Below are positions 37,045 through 46,264 of a DNA stretch of 64,000 bases, in pieces. A model generated the notes under the pieces. That model did not search any database. It was given only the letters and a program-made list of their open reading frames with translations, and was not told the origin of the DNA. A program made the position numbers and the translations under genes. Origin of the DNA: Azoarcus sp. DN11. GTDB lineage: Bacteria > Pseudomonadota > Gammaproteobacteria > Burkholderiales > Rhodocyclaceae. Location: assembly GCF_003628555.1 (NCBI RefSeq), contig NZ_CP021731.1, positions 4,402,001-4,466,000 on the forward strand, given 5' to 3'. Numbering within the stretch: the stretch's first letter is position 1; every line of letters starts with the position of its first letter.

Positions 37045-38727
37045 ATGGACAGCAGATGGTGGCAGCACGCAGTCGTCTACCAGATCTACCCGCGCAGCTT
37101 CATGGACACCGATGGCGACGGCATCGGCGACCTGCCGGGCATCCTCGCACGCCTCGACTACCTCGCGTGGCTGGGCGTGGACGTGCTGTGGCTGTGCCCG
37201 ATCTACCGCTCGCCCAACGACGACAACGGCTACGACATCTCGGACTACTGCGCGATCATGGACGAGTTCGGCACGATGGCCGACTTCGACCGCCTGCTCG
37301 CGGCAGCGCATCGCCGCGGCCTGCGCGTGATCCTCGACCTCGTCATCAACCACACCAGCGACGCGCACCCGTGGTTCGTCGAATCGCGCGCCTCGCGCGA
37401 CAACCCGAAGCGCGACTGGTACATCTGGCGCGACGGCCGCCGCGATGACAATGACGGCCCGCCGAACAACTGGGAAAGCATCTTCCGCGGTCCGGCGTGG
37501 GAATACGACGCCGCGACGGACCAGTGGTACCTGCACCTTTTCACCCGCCGCCAGCCCGACCTCAACTGGGACAACGCCGCCGTGCGCGCGGCGATCCACG
37601 CAATGATGCGCTGGTGGCTGGACAAGGGCGTCGACGGCTTCCGCATCGACGCGATCACGCACATCCGCAAGGCGCCGGGGCTGCCCGACATGCCCAACCC
37701 GCAGGGCCTCGCGCAGGTCGCCGCCTACCCGTACCACATGAACGTCGCCGGCATCCTCGACGACCTCGACGAGTTGTGCCGCGAAACGCTCGCCGGGCGC
37801 GACGCGATGACCGTCGGCGAGGCCAATGGCATCGGCCCCGACGCGGCCGAGGAATGGGTCGGCGCGGCGCGCGGCCGGCTGTCGATGATCCTGCAGTTCG
37901 AGCACTGGCACCTGTGGTCGAACGCCCCGCGCGCCGCGCTCGACGTGCGAGCCCTGAAAGGCATCCTCGGCCGCTGGCAGACCGCCCTGCACGGGCGCGG
38001 CTGGAACGCGCTGTACCTCGAGAATCACGACCTGCCGCGCGTCGTCTCGCGCTGGGGCGACCCGCAGCACCACCCGCGCGAGAGCGCGACCGCGCTCGCG
38101 ACGATGTACTTCCTGATGGAAGGCACGCCCTTCCTCTACCAGGGCCAGGAACTGGGCCTCGCGAACGCCGAATTCGCCCATCTCGACGACTTCCGCGACC
38201 GCTTCGCGCACAACCGTATCGCCGAAATGCGCGCCGCGGAAATGGACGACGACGCGATCCTCGACGAAATGCGCCGCACCGGCCGCGACACCTCACGCAC
38301 ACCGATGCCTTGGGACGACAGCCCGCAGGGCGGCTTCACGACCGGAACGCCGTGGCTCGCCGTGCATCAGGACTACGCACGGATGAACGTCGCCCGCCAG
38401 CAGGCCGACCCGGACTCGGTGCTGCACCACTACCGCGCCCTGATCGCGCTGCGCCACCGCGAGCCGGCGCTGCTCCACGGCCGCTACGCCGCGCTCGCGC
38501 CGCGCAGCACGCGCCTCTACGCCTACACCCGCGGCGAAGGCGATGAACGCATCGCCGTGATCTGCAACCTCACCGGTCACCCCGCCACCTTCCGCCACGC
38601 GGGCTTCGCGCTCGACTCGGGCGACCTGCTGCTCGCGAACCGCACCGTCGCCGCGCACGGCCCGCGCCACACGCTGAGCCTCGCGCCGTGGGAGGCGCGC
38701 GTCTATCGCGTCGCGCCTGCGACCTGA
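37045..38727 (+). CDS. Alpha-glucosidase, GH13 (oligo-1,6-glucosidase subfamily)
   Basis: A 560-residue cytoplasmic alpha-glucosidase. Conserved GH13 regions: DLVINHTSD (98-106), GVDGFRIDAI with nucleophile Asp202, VGEANG with acid/base Glu259, and ENHDLPR with Asp329; QPDLNW at 170-175 is the GH13_31 region V. Residue 203 after the nucleophile is Ala, where the 1,6-specific enzymes usually have Val, so alpha-1,4 activity is more likely. The start at 37045 follows GGGGGG by seven bases. Divergent from the GH5 gene; its 3' end overlaps rmuC by 25 bases. Confidence 0.92.
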   Translation: MDSRWWQHAVVYQIYPRSFMDTDGDGIGDLPGILARLDYLAWLGVDVLWLCPIYRSPNDDNGYDISDYCAIMDEFGTMADFDRLLAAAHRRGLRVILDLVINHTSDAHPWFVESRASRDNPKRDWYIWRDGRRDDNDGPPNNWESIFRGPAWEYDAATDQWYLHLFTRRQPDLNWDNAAVRAAIHAMMRWWLDKGVDGFRIDAITHIRKAPGLPDMPNPQGLAQVAAYPYHMNVAGILDDLDELCRETLAGRDAMTVGEANGIGPDAAEEWVGAARGRLSMILQFEHWHLWSNAPRAALDVRALKGILGRWQTALHGRGWNALYLENHDLPRVVSRWGDPQHHPRESATALATMYFLMEGTPFLYQGQELGLANAEFAHLDDFRDRFAHNRIAEMRAAEMDDDAILDEMRRTGRDTSRTPMPWDDSPQGGFTTGTPWLAVHQDYARMNVARQQADPDSVLHHYRALIALRHREPALLHGRYAALAPRSTRLYAYTRGEGDERIAVICNLTGHPATFRHAGFALDSGDLLLANRTVAAHGPRHTLSLAPWEARVYRVAPAT

Positions 38728-40376
38728 AGCGCGGCCCGCGCACCGACCTCCCCGTCCTCCGCCGCCTCCACGATCCCCGCCGGCAACTCCTTCGCCGGCT
38801 TCACGCCCAGCTGCTTCAGCATCTCCGCCTGCCGGATCACGTTGCCGCGCCCGCTCGCGAGCTTGTTGTGCGCGGTGTGATAGGCCTTCTGCGCCTGCTC
38901 GAGGCGATTGCCCAGCGACTCCAGGTCCTCGACGAAGCCGACGAGCTTGTCGTAGAGCTCCGCGCCGCGCCTCGCGATGTCCTGCGCGTTGCGGTTCTGC
39001 GCCTCCTGGCGCCACAGGTGCGCGACCGTGCGCACGACGAAGAGCAGCGTCGACGGGCTCACGAGCAGCACGTTCTTCTGCCACGCATCCATGAAGAGCT
39101 CGCGGTCGTGCGTCACCGCGAGCATGAAGGCGGGCTCCACCGGCACGAACATCAGCACGAAGTCGAGCGATTTCAGGCCGTACAGGTGCTGGTAGTTGCG
39201 CTCCGACAGGCCCTTGATGTGCGCGCGCACCGAATCGAGGTGGCGCTTCGCCGCGGCGCTGCGCCCGCCTTCGTCCTCGGTGCTCACGTAGTCCTCGTAG
39301 GCGGTCAGCGACACCTTCGCGTCGACGACGAGGTGGCGGTCTTCCGGCAGATGGATCACGACGTCCGGCTGCGCGCGCGAACCGTCGTCACGCGTGTGGC
39401 TCTCCTGCACGTCGTATTCCTCGCCCTTTCGCAGGCCCGAGGCCTCCAGCACGCGCTCGAGGATCAGCTCGCCCCAGTTGCCCTGCGCCTTGCTCGACCC
39501 CTTCAGCGCACGCGTGAGGTTCTTCGCGTCCTGGCTCAGCGCGTGGTTGAGCTCCATCAGCTGGCGCACCTGCTCGGCGAGCGCGCTGCGGTCCTTGCCT
39601 TCCTGCACATAGACCTGCTCGACCTTGCCCTGGAATTCCTGCAGCTTCACGCGCAATGGATCGAGAAGCTGGCCGAGGTTGGTCTGGTTCTGCTCGGTGA
39701 AGCGCTTCGCCTTCTCCTCGAGGATGTCGTTGGCGAGGCTCTTGAACTGGTCCGTGAGGCTCTCGCGCGCCGCCATCAGCAGCGCGAGCTTGTCGTCGGC
39801 GGCGCGCCGCTCGGCCTCGAAGCGCGTGTTCAGTTCCGCGAGTTCCGCGGTGAGGCGGTTCGCCAGCGTCTCCGCCTGCTCGCGCAGCGTCCGCTCGGCC
39901 TGCAGGTCGCCGCGCAGCGCCGCGAGCACCTCGCGCTCGGCCTTCAGCTCGGCGCCCTGCTGCGAGTTGAGGCGCCCGGCGCTCTCCCGCAGGTCGGCGA
40001 ACTGGCTGCGCGCCTCGCTCAGATGCACGGCCGTCGCGGCGAGCTGCTGCTCCAGCCCGACGACGCGCGACGCGCGCTCGGCAAGCTGCGCCCGTTCGTC
40101 ACGCGCGGCGTCGAGCGCGTCGCGCCACCCGCCGGCCTCGCGCCGCAGCGCCTCGAACTGCGCCAGCGTCTGCGCGCGCTCCTGCTCCAGCGCCCGCGCC
40201 CGCTCGAGCGCCGCCGCGAGCTCGACGCGCACCTCCGCGCGCCCCTGCTCGATTGCCGCCGCCGCGGCCTCGCCCGCGCGCCCGCGCAGCAGCAGCCATA
40301 CGAGCAGCGCCCCGGCAACCACCCCGCCCAGCACCGCCACCACCCATAGCAACACGCCTGCCGATCCGCTTCCCAT
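38703..40376 (-). CDS. rmuC: DNA recombination protein RmuC
   Basis: A 557-residue protein with an N-terminal membrane anchor (about 8-30), a long coiled coil (about 40-220, Leu/Ala/Glu/Arg heptads), and a C-terminal RmuC nuclease-like domain (about 260-500) containing QGNWGELILERVLE, PDVVIHLPEDRHLVVDAKVS and FVPVEPAF. RmuC limits inversion of short inverted repeats and contributes to phage defence in some bacteria. It lies 85 bases from the divergent Atm1-type ABC gene and overlaps the GH13 gene tail to tail. Confidence 0.93.
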   Translation of the reverse strand: MGSGSAGVLLWVVAVLGGVVAGALLVWLLLRGRAGEAAAAAIEQGRAEVRVELAAALERARALEQERAQTLAQFEALRREAGGWRDALDAARDERAQLAERASRVVGLEQQLAATAVHLSEARSQFADLRESAGRLNSQQGAELKAEREVLAALRGDLQAERTLREQAETLANRLTAELAELNTRFEAERRAADDKLALLMAARESLTDQFKSLANDILEEKAKRFTEQNQTNLGQLLDPLRVKLQEFQGKVEQVYVQEGKDRSALAEQVRQLMELNHALSQDAKNLTRALKGSSKAQGNWGELILERVLEASGLRKGEEYDVQESHTRDDGSRAQPDVVIHLPEDRHLVVDAKVSLTAYEDYVSTEDEGGRSAAAKRHLDSVRAHIKGLSERNYQHLYGLKSLDFVLMFVPVEPAFMLAVTHDRELFMDAWQKNVLLVSPSTLLFVVRTVAHLWRQEAQNRNAQDIARRGAELYDKLVGFVEDLESLGNRLEQAQKAYHTAHNKLASGRGNVIRQAEMLKQLGVKPAKELPAGIVEAAEDGEVGARAALQVAGATR

Positions 40377-40461
40377 CGATTCCTGACCTCGTCGTGACGT
40401 CCGCGTCGACGACGGCGGAACGAAAGGCGAAATGGTACCGCCCGCACGTTAGAATTGTCTG

Positions 40462-42276
40462 ATGAGACGCGCACCCGCCACCGCCCTGCCCGGGCCCGAC
40501 CCCACCGAACGCCACGACTGGCAGACGATCAAGAGCCTGTTCCCCTACATCTGGGCCTACAAGGTCCGCGTGCTGTTCGCGCTGTCCTGCCTCGTCGCCG
40601 CGAAGGGCGCGAACGTCACGGTGCCGCTCGTCTTCAAGCAGCTCATCGACCGGCTGTCGCTGACGACCGAACAGGCCTTCATCGTCGTGCCCGCCGCGCT
40701 GCTGCTCGCCTACGGCGTGCTGCGCTTCTCCACGTCCCTCTTCACCGAGCTGCGCGAAATCGTCTTCGCGCGCGTCACACAGCAGGCGGTGCGCGAGATC
40801 GCGTTGCGCCTGTTCCGCCACCTGCACGCGCTGTCGCTGCGCTTCCACCTCGAACGCCAGACCGGCGGGCTCACGCGCGACATCGAACGCGGCACGCGCT
40901 CGATCGGCTCGCTGATCAGCTACACGCTGTACTCCATCCTGCCGACGCTGATCGAGATCGGGCTGGTGATCGGCATCCTGCTGGTGCAGTACGACGCCGT
41001 GTTCGCGCTGATCACGCTCGCGACGCTCGTGCTCTACATCTTCTTCACGATCCAAGTCACCAACTGGCGCACGGTCCTGCGCCGCCAGGCCAACGAACTC
41101 GACTCGGCCGCGAACGCGCGCGCGATCGACAGCCTGCTCAACTTCGAGACGGTGAAGTACTTCAACAACGAGGAGTACGAGGCCCGCCGCTACGACGAGC
41201 AGATGCGCAAATGGACCGACGCGCAGGTCACCAACCAGATGTCGCTGTCGGCGCTCAACACCGGCCAGGCGGCGATCATCGCGGTCGGCGTCACCGCGAT
41301 GATGTGGCAGGCCGCGAGCCGCGTCGCCGCCGGCGCGATGACGATCGGCGACATCGTGCTGGTCAACGCCTTCCTGATCCAGCTCTACATCCCGCTCAAC
41401 TTCCTCGGCGTGCTGTACCGCGAACTGCGCCAGGCGCTCACCGACATCGAGCGCATGTTCGGCCTGATGGAGGAGCATCGCGAAGTCGCCGACGCCCCCG
41501 GCGCGGTCGCGCTGCCTGCCGGGCCCGCGAACCTGCGCTTCGAGCATGTCGGCTTCGCCTACGATCCCAAGCGCGCGATCCTGCACGACGTCGACTTCGA
41601 GATCCCCGCCGGCCGCACCGTCGCCGTGGTCGGCCACTCGGGCTCGGGCAAGTCGACCCTCGCGCGCCTGCTGTTCCGCTTCTACGACGTGCAGGGCGGC
41701 GCGATCCGCGTGAATGGCCAGGATCTGCGGGCGCTCACGCAGGCGAGCCTGCGCCAGGCGATCGGCATCGTGCCGCAGGACACCGTGCTCTTCAACGACA
41801 CGCTCTACTACAACATCCGGTACGGCCGCCCCGACGCGAGTCGCGCCGAGGTCGAGGCCGCCGCGCGCGCCGCGCAGCTCACCGACTTCATCGCGCGCCT
41901 GCCCGAAGGCTGGGAGACGCGCGTCGGCGAGCGCGGGCTGAAGCTCTCGGGCGGCGAGAAGCAGCGCGTCGCGATCGCCCGCGCGCTGCTCAAGAACCCC
42001 GCGATCCTGATCTTCGACGAGGCCACCTCGGCGCTCGACTCCCAGACCGAGAAGGCGATCCAGGCCCAGCTCGACCTCGCCGCAGAAGGGCGCACCGCGC
42101 TCGTGATCGCACACCGGCTGTCGACGATCATGAACGCCGACGAGATCATCGTGCTCGACCAGGGCCGCATCGTCGAGCGCGGCACGCATGCCGAACTGCT
42201 CGCGCGCGACGGCGATTACGCACGCATGTGGGCACTGCAGCAGCAGGAAGGCGAGGAAGCGCAGCTGGCCGACTGA
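40462..42276 (+). CDS. Atm1/HMT1-type ABC exporter
   Basis: A 604-residue half-transporter: six-helix membrane domain (about 35-330) fused to an intact ATPase domain with Walker A GHSGSGKST, signature LSGGEKQR, Walker B LIFDEATSALD and the H-loop IAHRLST. The N-terminal region and membrane-domain motifs (RGTRSIGSLISYTLYSILPT, NFETVKYFNNE) are those of the mitochondrial Atm1/bacterial Atm1 group, which export glutathione conjugates or thiol-metal compounds. No known partner is adjacent. The following antiporter gene is 83 bases away. Confidence 0.92.
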   Translation: MRRAPATALPGPDPTERHDWQTIKSLFPYIWAYKVRVLFALSCLVAAKGANVTVPLVFKQLIDRLSLTTEQAFIVVPAALLLAYGVLRFSTSLFTELREIVFARVTQQAVREIALRLFRHLHALSLRFHLERQTGGLTRDIERGTRSIGSLISYTLYSILPTLIEIGLVIGILLVQYDAVFALITLATLVLYIFFTIQVTNWRTVLRRQANELDSAANARAIDSLLNFETVKYFNNEEYEARRYDEQMRKWTDAQVTNQMSLSALNTGQAAIIAVGVTAMMWQAASRVAAGAMTIGDIVLVNAFLIQLYIPLNFLGVLYRELRQALTDIERMFGLMEEHREVADAPGAVALPAGPANLRFEHVGFAYDPKRAILHDVDFEIPAGRTVAVVGHSGSGKSTLARLLFRFYDVQGGAIRVNGQDLRALTQASLRQAIGIVPQDTVLFNDTLYYNIRYGRPDASRAEVEAAARAAQLTDFIARLPEGWETRVGERGLKLSGGEKQRVAIARALLKNPAILIFDEATSALDSQTEKAIQAQLDLAAEGRTALVIAHRLSTIMNADEIIVLDQGRIVERGTHAELLARDGDYARMWALQQQEGEEAQLAD

Positions 42277-42359
42277 ACCCGGACCGGGCTTCCGCCGCGA
42301 CGCGACCGGGCGCCGCGCGATCCGGTACACTGACGGCATACGCCAGACAAGATCCCTCG

Positions 42360-44099
42360 ATGGACGCGCACGACGCTCCCGCCTTCCTCCACGAAGTCAT
42401 CCTCTTCCTCGCGCTCGCCGGCGTGCTGATCCCGCTGCTGCAGCGGCGCAGCATCAACCCGGTGCTGGGCTTTCTCGCCGTGGGCATGATCGTCGGCCCT
42501 TTCGGCCTCGGCCAGCACACCGACAGCGTCCCGTGGCTGCGCCACCTGACGTTCTCGCGCCAGGAAGACGTCGCGATCTTCGCCGAATTCGGCGTGATCT
42601 TCCTGATGTTCATGATCGGGCTGGAGATGTCCGTCGACCGCCTGTGGGCGATGCGCCGCCTCGTGTTCGGCCTGGGGGCCCTGCAGGTCGGCCTGTCGGC
42701 GCTCGTGATCGGCGGCATCGCCTACGCGTTCGGCAACACCTTCGAGTCGTCGGTCGTGCTGGGATTCGTCCTGTCCTTCTCCTCGACCGCCGTCGTGATG
42801 CAGCTCCTCACGCAGCGGCGCGAAGTCGGCACCCCGCTCGGCCAGGCGACCTTCTCGGTGCTGCTGTTCCAGGATCTCGCCGTCGTCCCGCTGCTGGTCG
42901 TCGTCAGCGTGCTCGGGCAGAAATCCGGCGAAAGCGTCACGGCGCTGATGGGCGTGGCGGCGCTCAAGGGCATCGTCACGGTGGCCCTGATCTACTTCAT
43001 CGGCAGCCGCGTCGTGCGCCCGCTCTTCCACCAGATTGCCGCCGTGCGCATGTCGAGCTCGTTCATGGCGGTGACCCTGCTCACGGCGCTGGGCGTCGCG
43101 GTGCTGACCCGGCAGGCCGGCCTGTCGATGGAGATGGGCGCGCTGCTCGCGGGCCTGCTGATCGCCGAGACCGAGTTCCGCCACGAAGTCGAGGTCACGA
43201 TCGAGCCCTTCAAGGGCCTGCTGATGGGCCTCTTCTTCATGTCCGTGGGCATGGGCATCGACATCAGCGCGATCCTCGCCGAACCCCTGCTGCTGCCGCT
43301 CTCGGTGATCGGCGTGCTCGCGATCAAGGCGCTGATCCTGATCGTGCTGTTCCGCCTCTTCGGCCTGTCGTGGGGGCGCGCCGCCGAAGGCGGCATCATG
43401 CTCGGCCAGGGCGGCGAGTTCGCCTTCATCGTCATCGGCATGGCGCTCGGGCTGGGCCTGGTCAGCCCGACCGTCGGCCACTTCATGCTGCTCGTCGTGG
43501 GCCTGTCGATGCTCGTCACGCCGCCGCTCACGCTGCTCGGACGCAAGCTCGGCGACCGCATCGACGCGAAGCTCGACCGCCCGCCCGCGGACACGAGCGC
43601 CCCGCTCGACCAGATCGGCGGCCACGTGATCGTCGCCGGCTACGGCCGCGTCGGGCAGCTCATCGGCGAACTGCTGTCCGAACAGGGCATCCCCCACCTC
43701 GCCGTCGAAACGGACGCCAGGCTCGTCAAGAAACTGCGCGCGCGCGGTGCGCCGGTGCATTTCGGCGACGCGAGCCGCCCCGAACTGCTGCGCAAGCTGC
43801 ATCTCGAACGCGCGATCGCCGTCGTGCTGACGATGGACCACACCGCTGCCGCCGTGCACGCCGTGAAAGGCATCCGCGCGAACTCGCCCAACGTCCGCGT
43901 TGCCGCCCGCGCACGCGACGAGGCGCACGCGCAGGCCCTGCGCGAAGCCGGCGCCAGCGTCGTGATTCCCGAGACCCTGGAATCGGGGCTGCAGCTTGCC
44001 GGCTCCGTGTTCGAAACCCTGGGTGTCCCGGGCGACGTCGCAACCCGGCTGCTCGAGCAGGAACGCGCACGCCGCATCGCCGTGTTCCGCCCGAGCTGA
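42360..44099 (+). CDS. CPA2-family cation:proton antiporter with TrkA-N domain
   Basis: A 579-residue protein like KefB/KefC/YbaL: about twelve membrane helices (10-400, with LGFLAVGMIVGPFGLG and the ion-binding LLFQDLAVVPLL aspartate) and a C-terminal Rossmann RCK/TrkA-N domain (about 415-540; HVIVAGYGRVGQLIGELL). It probably exchanges K+ or Na+ for protons under nucleotide or glutathione control. The ATG at 42360 has no strong ribosome site. A 23-base gap separates it from the asparaginase gene, suggesting cotranscription. Confidence 0.9.
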   Translation: MDAHDAPAFLHEVILFLALAGVLIPLLQRRSINPVLGFLAVGMIVGPFGLGQHTDSVPWLRHLTFSRQEDVAIFAEFGVIFLMFMIGLEMSVDRLWAMRRLVFGLGALQVGLSALVIGGIAYAFGNTFESSVVLGFVLSFSSTAVVMQLLTQRREVGTPLGQATFSVLLFQDLAVVPLLVVVSVLGQKSGESVTALMGVAALKGIVTVALIYFIGSRVVRPLFHQIAAVRMSSSFMAVTLLTALGVAVLTRQAGLSMEMGALLAGLLIAETEFRHEVEVTIEPFKGLLMGLFFMSVGMGIDISAILAEPLLLPLSVIGVLAIKALILIVLFRLFGLSWGRAAEGGIMLGQGGEFAFIVIGMALGLGLVSPTVGHFMLLVVGLSMLVTPPLTLLGRKLGDRIDAKLDRPPADTSAPLDQIGGHVIVAGYGRVGQLIGELLSEQGIPHLAVETDARLVKKLRARGAPVHFGDASRPELLRKLHLERAIAVVLTMDHTAAAVHAVKGIRANSPNVRVAARARDEAHAQALREAGASVVIPETLESGLQLAGSVFETLGVPGDVATRLLEQERARRIAVFRPS

Positions 44100-44122
44100 A
44101 CCAGGAACGGAGGAACGCCGCC

Positions 44123-45094
44123 ATGCCCACCCTCGCCCTCATCGCCACCGGCGGCACCATCGCCGGCGCCGCCGCGTCCGCAACCGACACCAGCGGCTAC
44201 ACTGCCGGCGCGCTCGGTGCCGACGCCCTGCTCGCCGCGGTGCCGCAGCTCGCCGAGGTCGCGCAGATCCGCGCCGAGCAGCCCTTCAGCCTCGACAGCA
44301 AGGACATGGGCCCGGCCCACTGGCTCACCCTCGGCCGGCGCACGCAGGCGCTCCTCGACGACGCCGGCATCGACGGCATCGTCGTCACGCACGGCACCGA
44401 CACGCTGGAGGAAACGGCCGCGTTCCTGCAGCTCACGCTCGCCGGCACCAAGCCCGTCGTCCTCACCGCCGCGATGCGCCCCGCGACCGCGCTCTCCGCC
44501 GACGGCCCGATGAACCTCTACGCCGCCGCCTGCGTCGCCGCCCACCCCGACAGCGCCGGCCGCGGCACGCTCGTGAGTTTCGGCGACGCGATCTTTCCCG
44601 CGCTCGGCGTGCGAAAGTGCGCGACCCACCGCCTCGACGCCTTCGCCGGCGCCACCGCCGGCGCGATCGGCCGCAACGACCCGGTGCGCTACTTCGCCCC
44701 GCCGCCGGCCACGCCGCGTGCGTTCGTCGCGCTTGCCCCGGATCGCGCCGAACTGCCGCGCGTGGACGTCCTCTACGTCGGCGCCGGCACCCCGCCGGAG
44801 CTCATCGACCTGCTGCTCGCCCACGGCGCGCGCGGCCTCGTCCTCGCGCTGCCCGGCAACGGCAGCCTGCCGGCCGCCTGGGACGCGCCGGTCGCCCGGA
44901 CCGTCGCCACCGGCATCCCCGTCGTCCGCGCGAGCCGCGTCGGGCTCGGCGCCGTGAACCGCAAGGCGCTCGACGACCGGCTCGGCACCCTCCCCGCCGG
45001 CGAACTCCCCGCGTCGCAGGCGCGCGTCGCGCTGATGCTGGCCCTCGCCACCGGCACGGTCGCGACGCTCGACCGGCTGTTCGACACCCCCTGA
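44123..45094 (+). CDS. L-asparaginase (type II-like, without signal peptide)
   Basis: A 323-residue amidohydrolase that converts asparagine to aspartate and ammonia. Catalytic motifs: ATGGTIAG with nucleophile Thr12, SLDSKDM, and HGTDTLEET with the second Thr/Asp pair near 90-98; a later VNRKALDD-like segment closes the active site. Its internal sequence (SGYTAGALG) is of the type II class, but there is no signal peptide, so it should act in the cytoplasm. GGAGGAA lies upstream of the ATG. Confidence 0.92.
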   Translation: MPTLALIATGGTIAGAAASATDTSGYTAGALGADALLAAVPQLAEVAQIRAEQPFSLDSKDMGPAHWLTLGRRTQALLDDAGIDGIVVTHGTDTLEETAAFLQLTLAGTKPVVLTAAMRPATALSADGPMNLYAAACVAAHPDSAGRGTLVSFGDAIFPALGVRKCATHRLDAFAGATAGAIGRNDPVRYFAPPPATPRAFVALAPDRAELPRVDVLYVGAGTPPELIDLLLAHGARGLVLALPGNGSLPAAWDAPVARTVATGIPVVRASRVGLGAVNRKALDDRLGTLPAGELPASQARVALMLALATGTVATLDRLFDTP

Positions 45095-45132
45095 CGGACA
45101 CGTCCCGGAACATCGGCACGGCGCAGCCCCGC

Positions 45133-45194
45133 CCGGGGCCTGTTTCGTGCGGAGGCGTCCGCCACGCGCCAACGACGCGCGGAACAGACCCCGG
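45133..45194. terminator. Hairpin between the convergent asparaginase and cysB genes
   Basis: CCGGGG-C-CTGTT (45133-45144) pairs with AACAG-A-CCCCGG (45183-45194), an 11-bp stem with one mismatch that encloses smaller GC hairpins. It sits between two convergent genes with no T-run on either side, so it may be a bidirectional, Rho-assisted terminator. Confidence 0.4.
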
Positions 45195-45216
45195 ACGGAG
45201 CGCTTCGAAGCCGCCG

Positions 45217-46158
45217 CTACATTCCGTAATCCTCGCCGCCGCCCGCCAGCGACACGTCGATCATGCGCCGCGTCAGGTGCGGCGCGAACAGCTCGATGAA
45301 CGCATACACGTAACCGCGCAGGTAGGCGTTGCGCCGCAGCCCCACGCGCGTCGTGCTCGACTCGAAGAGGTGCGCGGCGTCGGCCATCCCCAGGCCCCTG
45401 TCGGTCGCCGCATCGTAGGCCATGCGCGCGACGATGCCGATGCCGAGGTCCATCGCGACGTAGGTCTTGATCACGTCGGAGTCGAGCGCCGTCAGCACCA
45501 CGTTCGGCCGCAGCCCGCGCCCGAGAAAGGCCTTGTTGATCAGGCTGCGCCCGGTGAAGGCGTCGTCGTAGGTGATCAGCGGATAGCGCGCGATCGCCTC
45601 CAGCGTCAGCGGGTGCTCCTTCAGGATCGGATGGCGCGGCGCCGCGACGATGCAGCGGTTCCACTGGTAACAGGGCAGCATCACCATCTCGTCGTAGTCG
45701 GCGATCGCCTCGGTCGCGATCGCGATGTCGGCCTCGCCCGACATCACCATGTCGCATACCTGGCGCGGGCTGCCCTGGTGCAGCGACAGCTTCACCTGCG
45801 GAAAGCGCTGCATGAAGCTGCGGATCACGCGCGGCAGCACGTAGCGCGCCTGCGTGTGGGTCGTCGCGATCGAGAAGCCCCCCGCGACCTCGTTCGTGAA
45901 CTCGTCCCCGACCTGGCGCAGGTTGTCCGCATCGCGCAGCATGCGCTCGGCGATCGCCAGCACCTGCCGGCCCGGCTGCGTCACATCGACCAGACGCTTG
46001 CCGTGGCGCACGAAGATGTCGACCCCCAGCTCCGCCTCGAACTGCCGGATCTGCTTCGATACTCCCGGTTGCGACGTGAACAGGGCCTCCGCCGCCTCGG
46101 ACACGTTCAGCCCGCGACGCGCCACTTCGTGGATATACCGCAGCTGCTGGAGGTTCAT
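45217..46158 (-). CDS. cysB: CysB-type LysR transcriptional regulator
   Basis: A 313-residue LysR regulator: N-terminal winged helix (about 1-60; NVSEAAEALFTSQPGVSKQI) and a substrate-binding domain with the CysB-type effector segment THTQARYVLP (100-109) and QGSPRQV. This matches the sulfate/acetylserine-sensing CysB/Cbl family. It is transcribed divergently from the tauE-cysI-cysH-cysD-cysN genes, which it most likely activates during sulfur limitation. Length is slightly shorter than E. coli CysB (324). Confidence 0.94.
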   Translation of the reverse strand: MNLQQLRYIHEVARRGLNVSEAAEALFTSQPGVSKQIRQFEAELGVDIFVRHGKRLVDVTQPGRQVLAIAERMLRDADNLRQVGDEFTNEVAGGFSIATTHTQARYVLPRVIRSFMQRFPQVKLSLHQGSPRQVCDMVMSGEADIAIATEAIADYDEMVMLPCYQWNRCIVAAPRHPILKEHPLTLEAIARYPLITYDDAFTGRSLINKAFLGRGLRPNVVLTALDSDVIKTYVAMDLGIGIVARMAYDAATDRGLGMADAAHLFESSTTRVGLRRNAYLRGYVYAFIELFAPHLTRRMIDVSLAGGGEDYGM

Positions 46159-46177
46159 GGCCGCCCCTATATAACCA

Positions 46178-46193
46178 AAACTTCTTAAAGTTT
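46178..46193. promoter_or_regulatory. Candidate CysB operator in the divergent cys promoter
   Basis: AAACTT-CTTA-AAGTTT is a perfect 6-bp inverted repeat with a 4-base spacer, in the AT-rich gap between cysB and tauE, 20 bases before the cysB ATG. CysB recognises AT-rich degenerate sites, so it may be where CysB represses itself. Confidence 0.45.
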
Positions 46194-46264
46194 AACGCAA
46201 ATCGTCTTTCTGACCTCGTCTCTCCCACATACGATGCCCTGCAGCATACAAAGGAAACGGTTTC

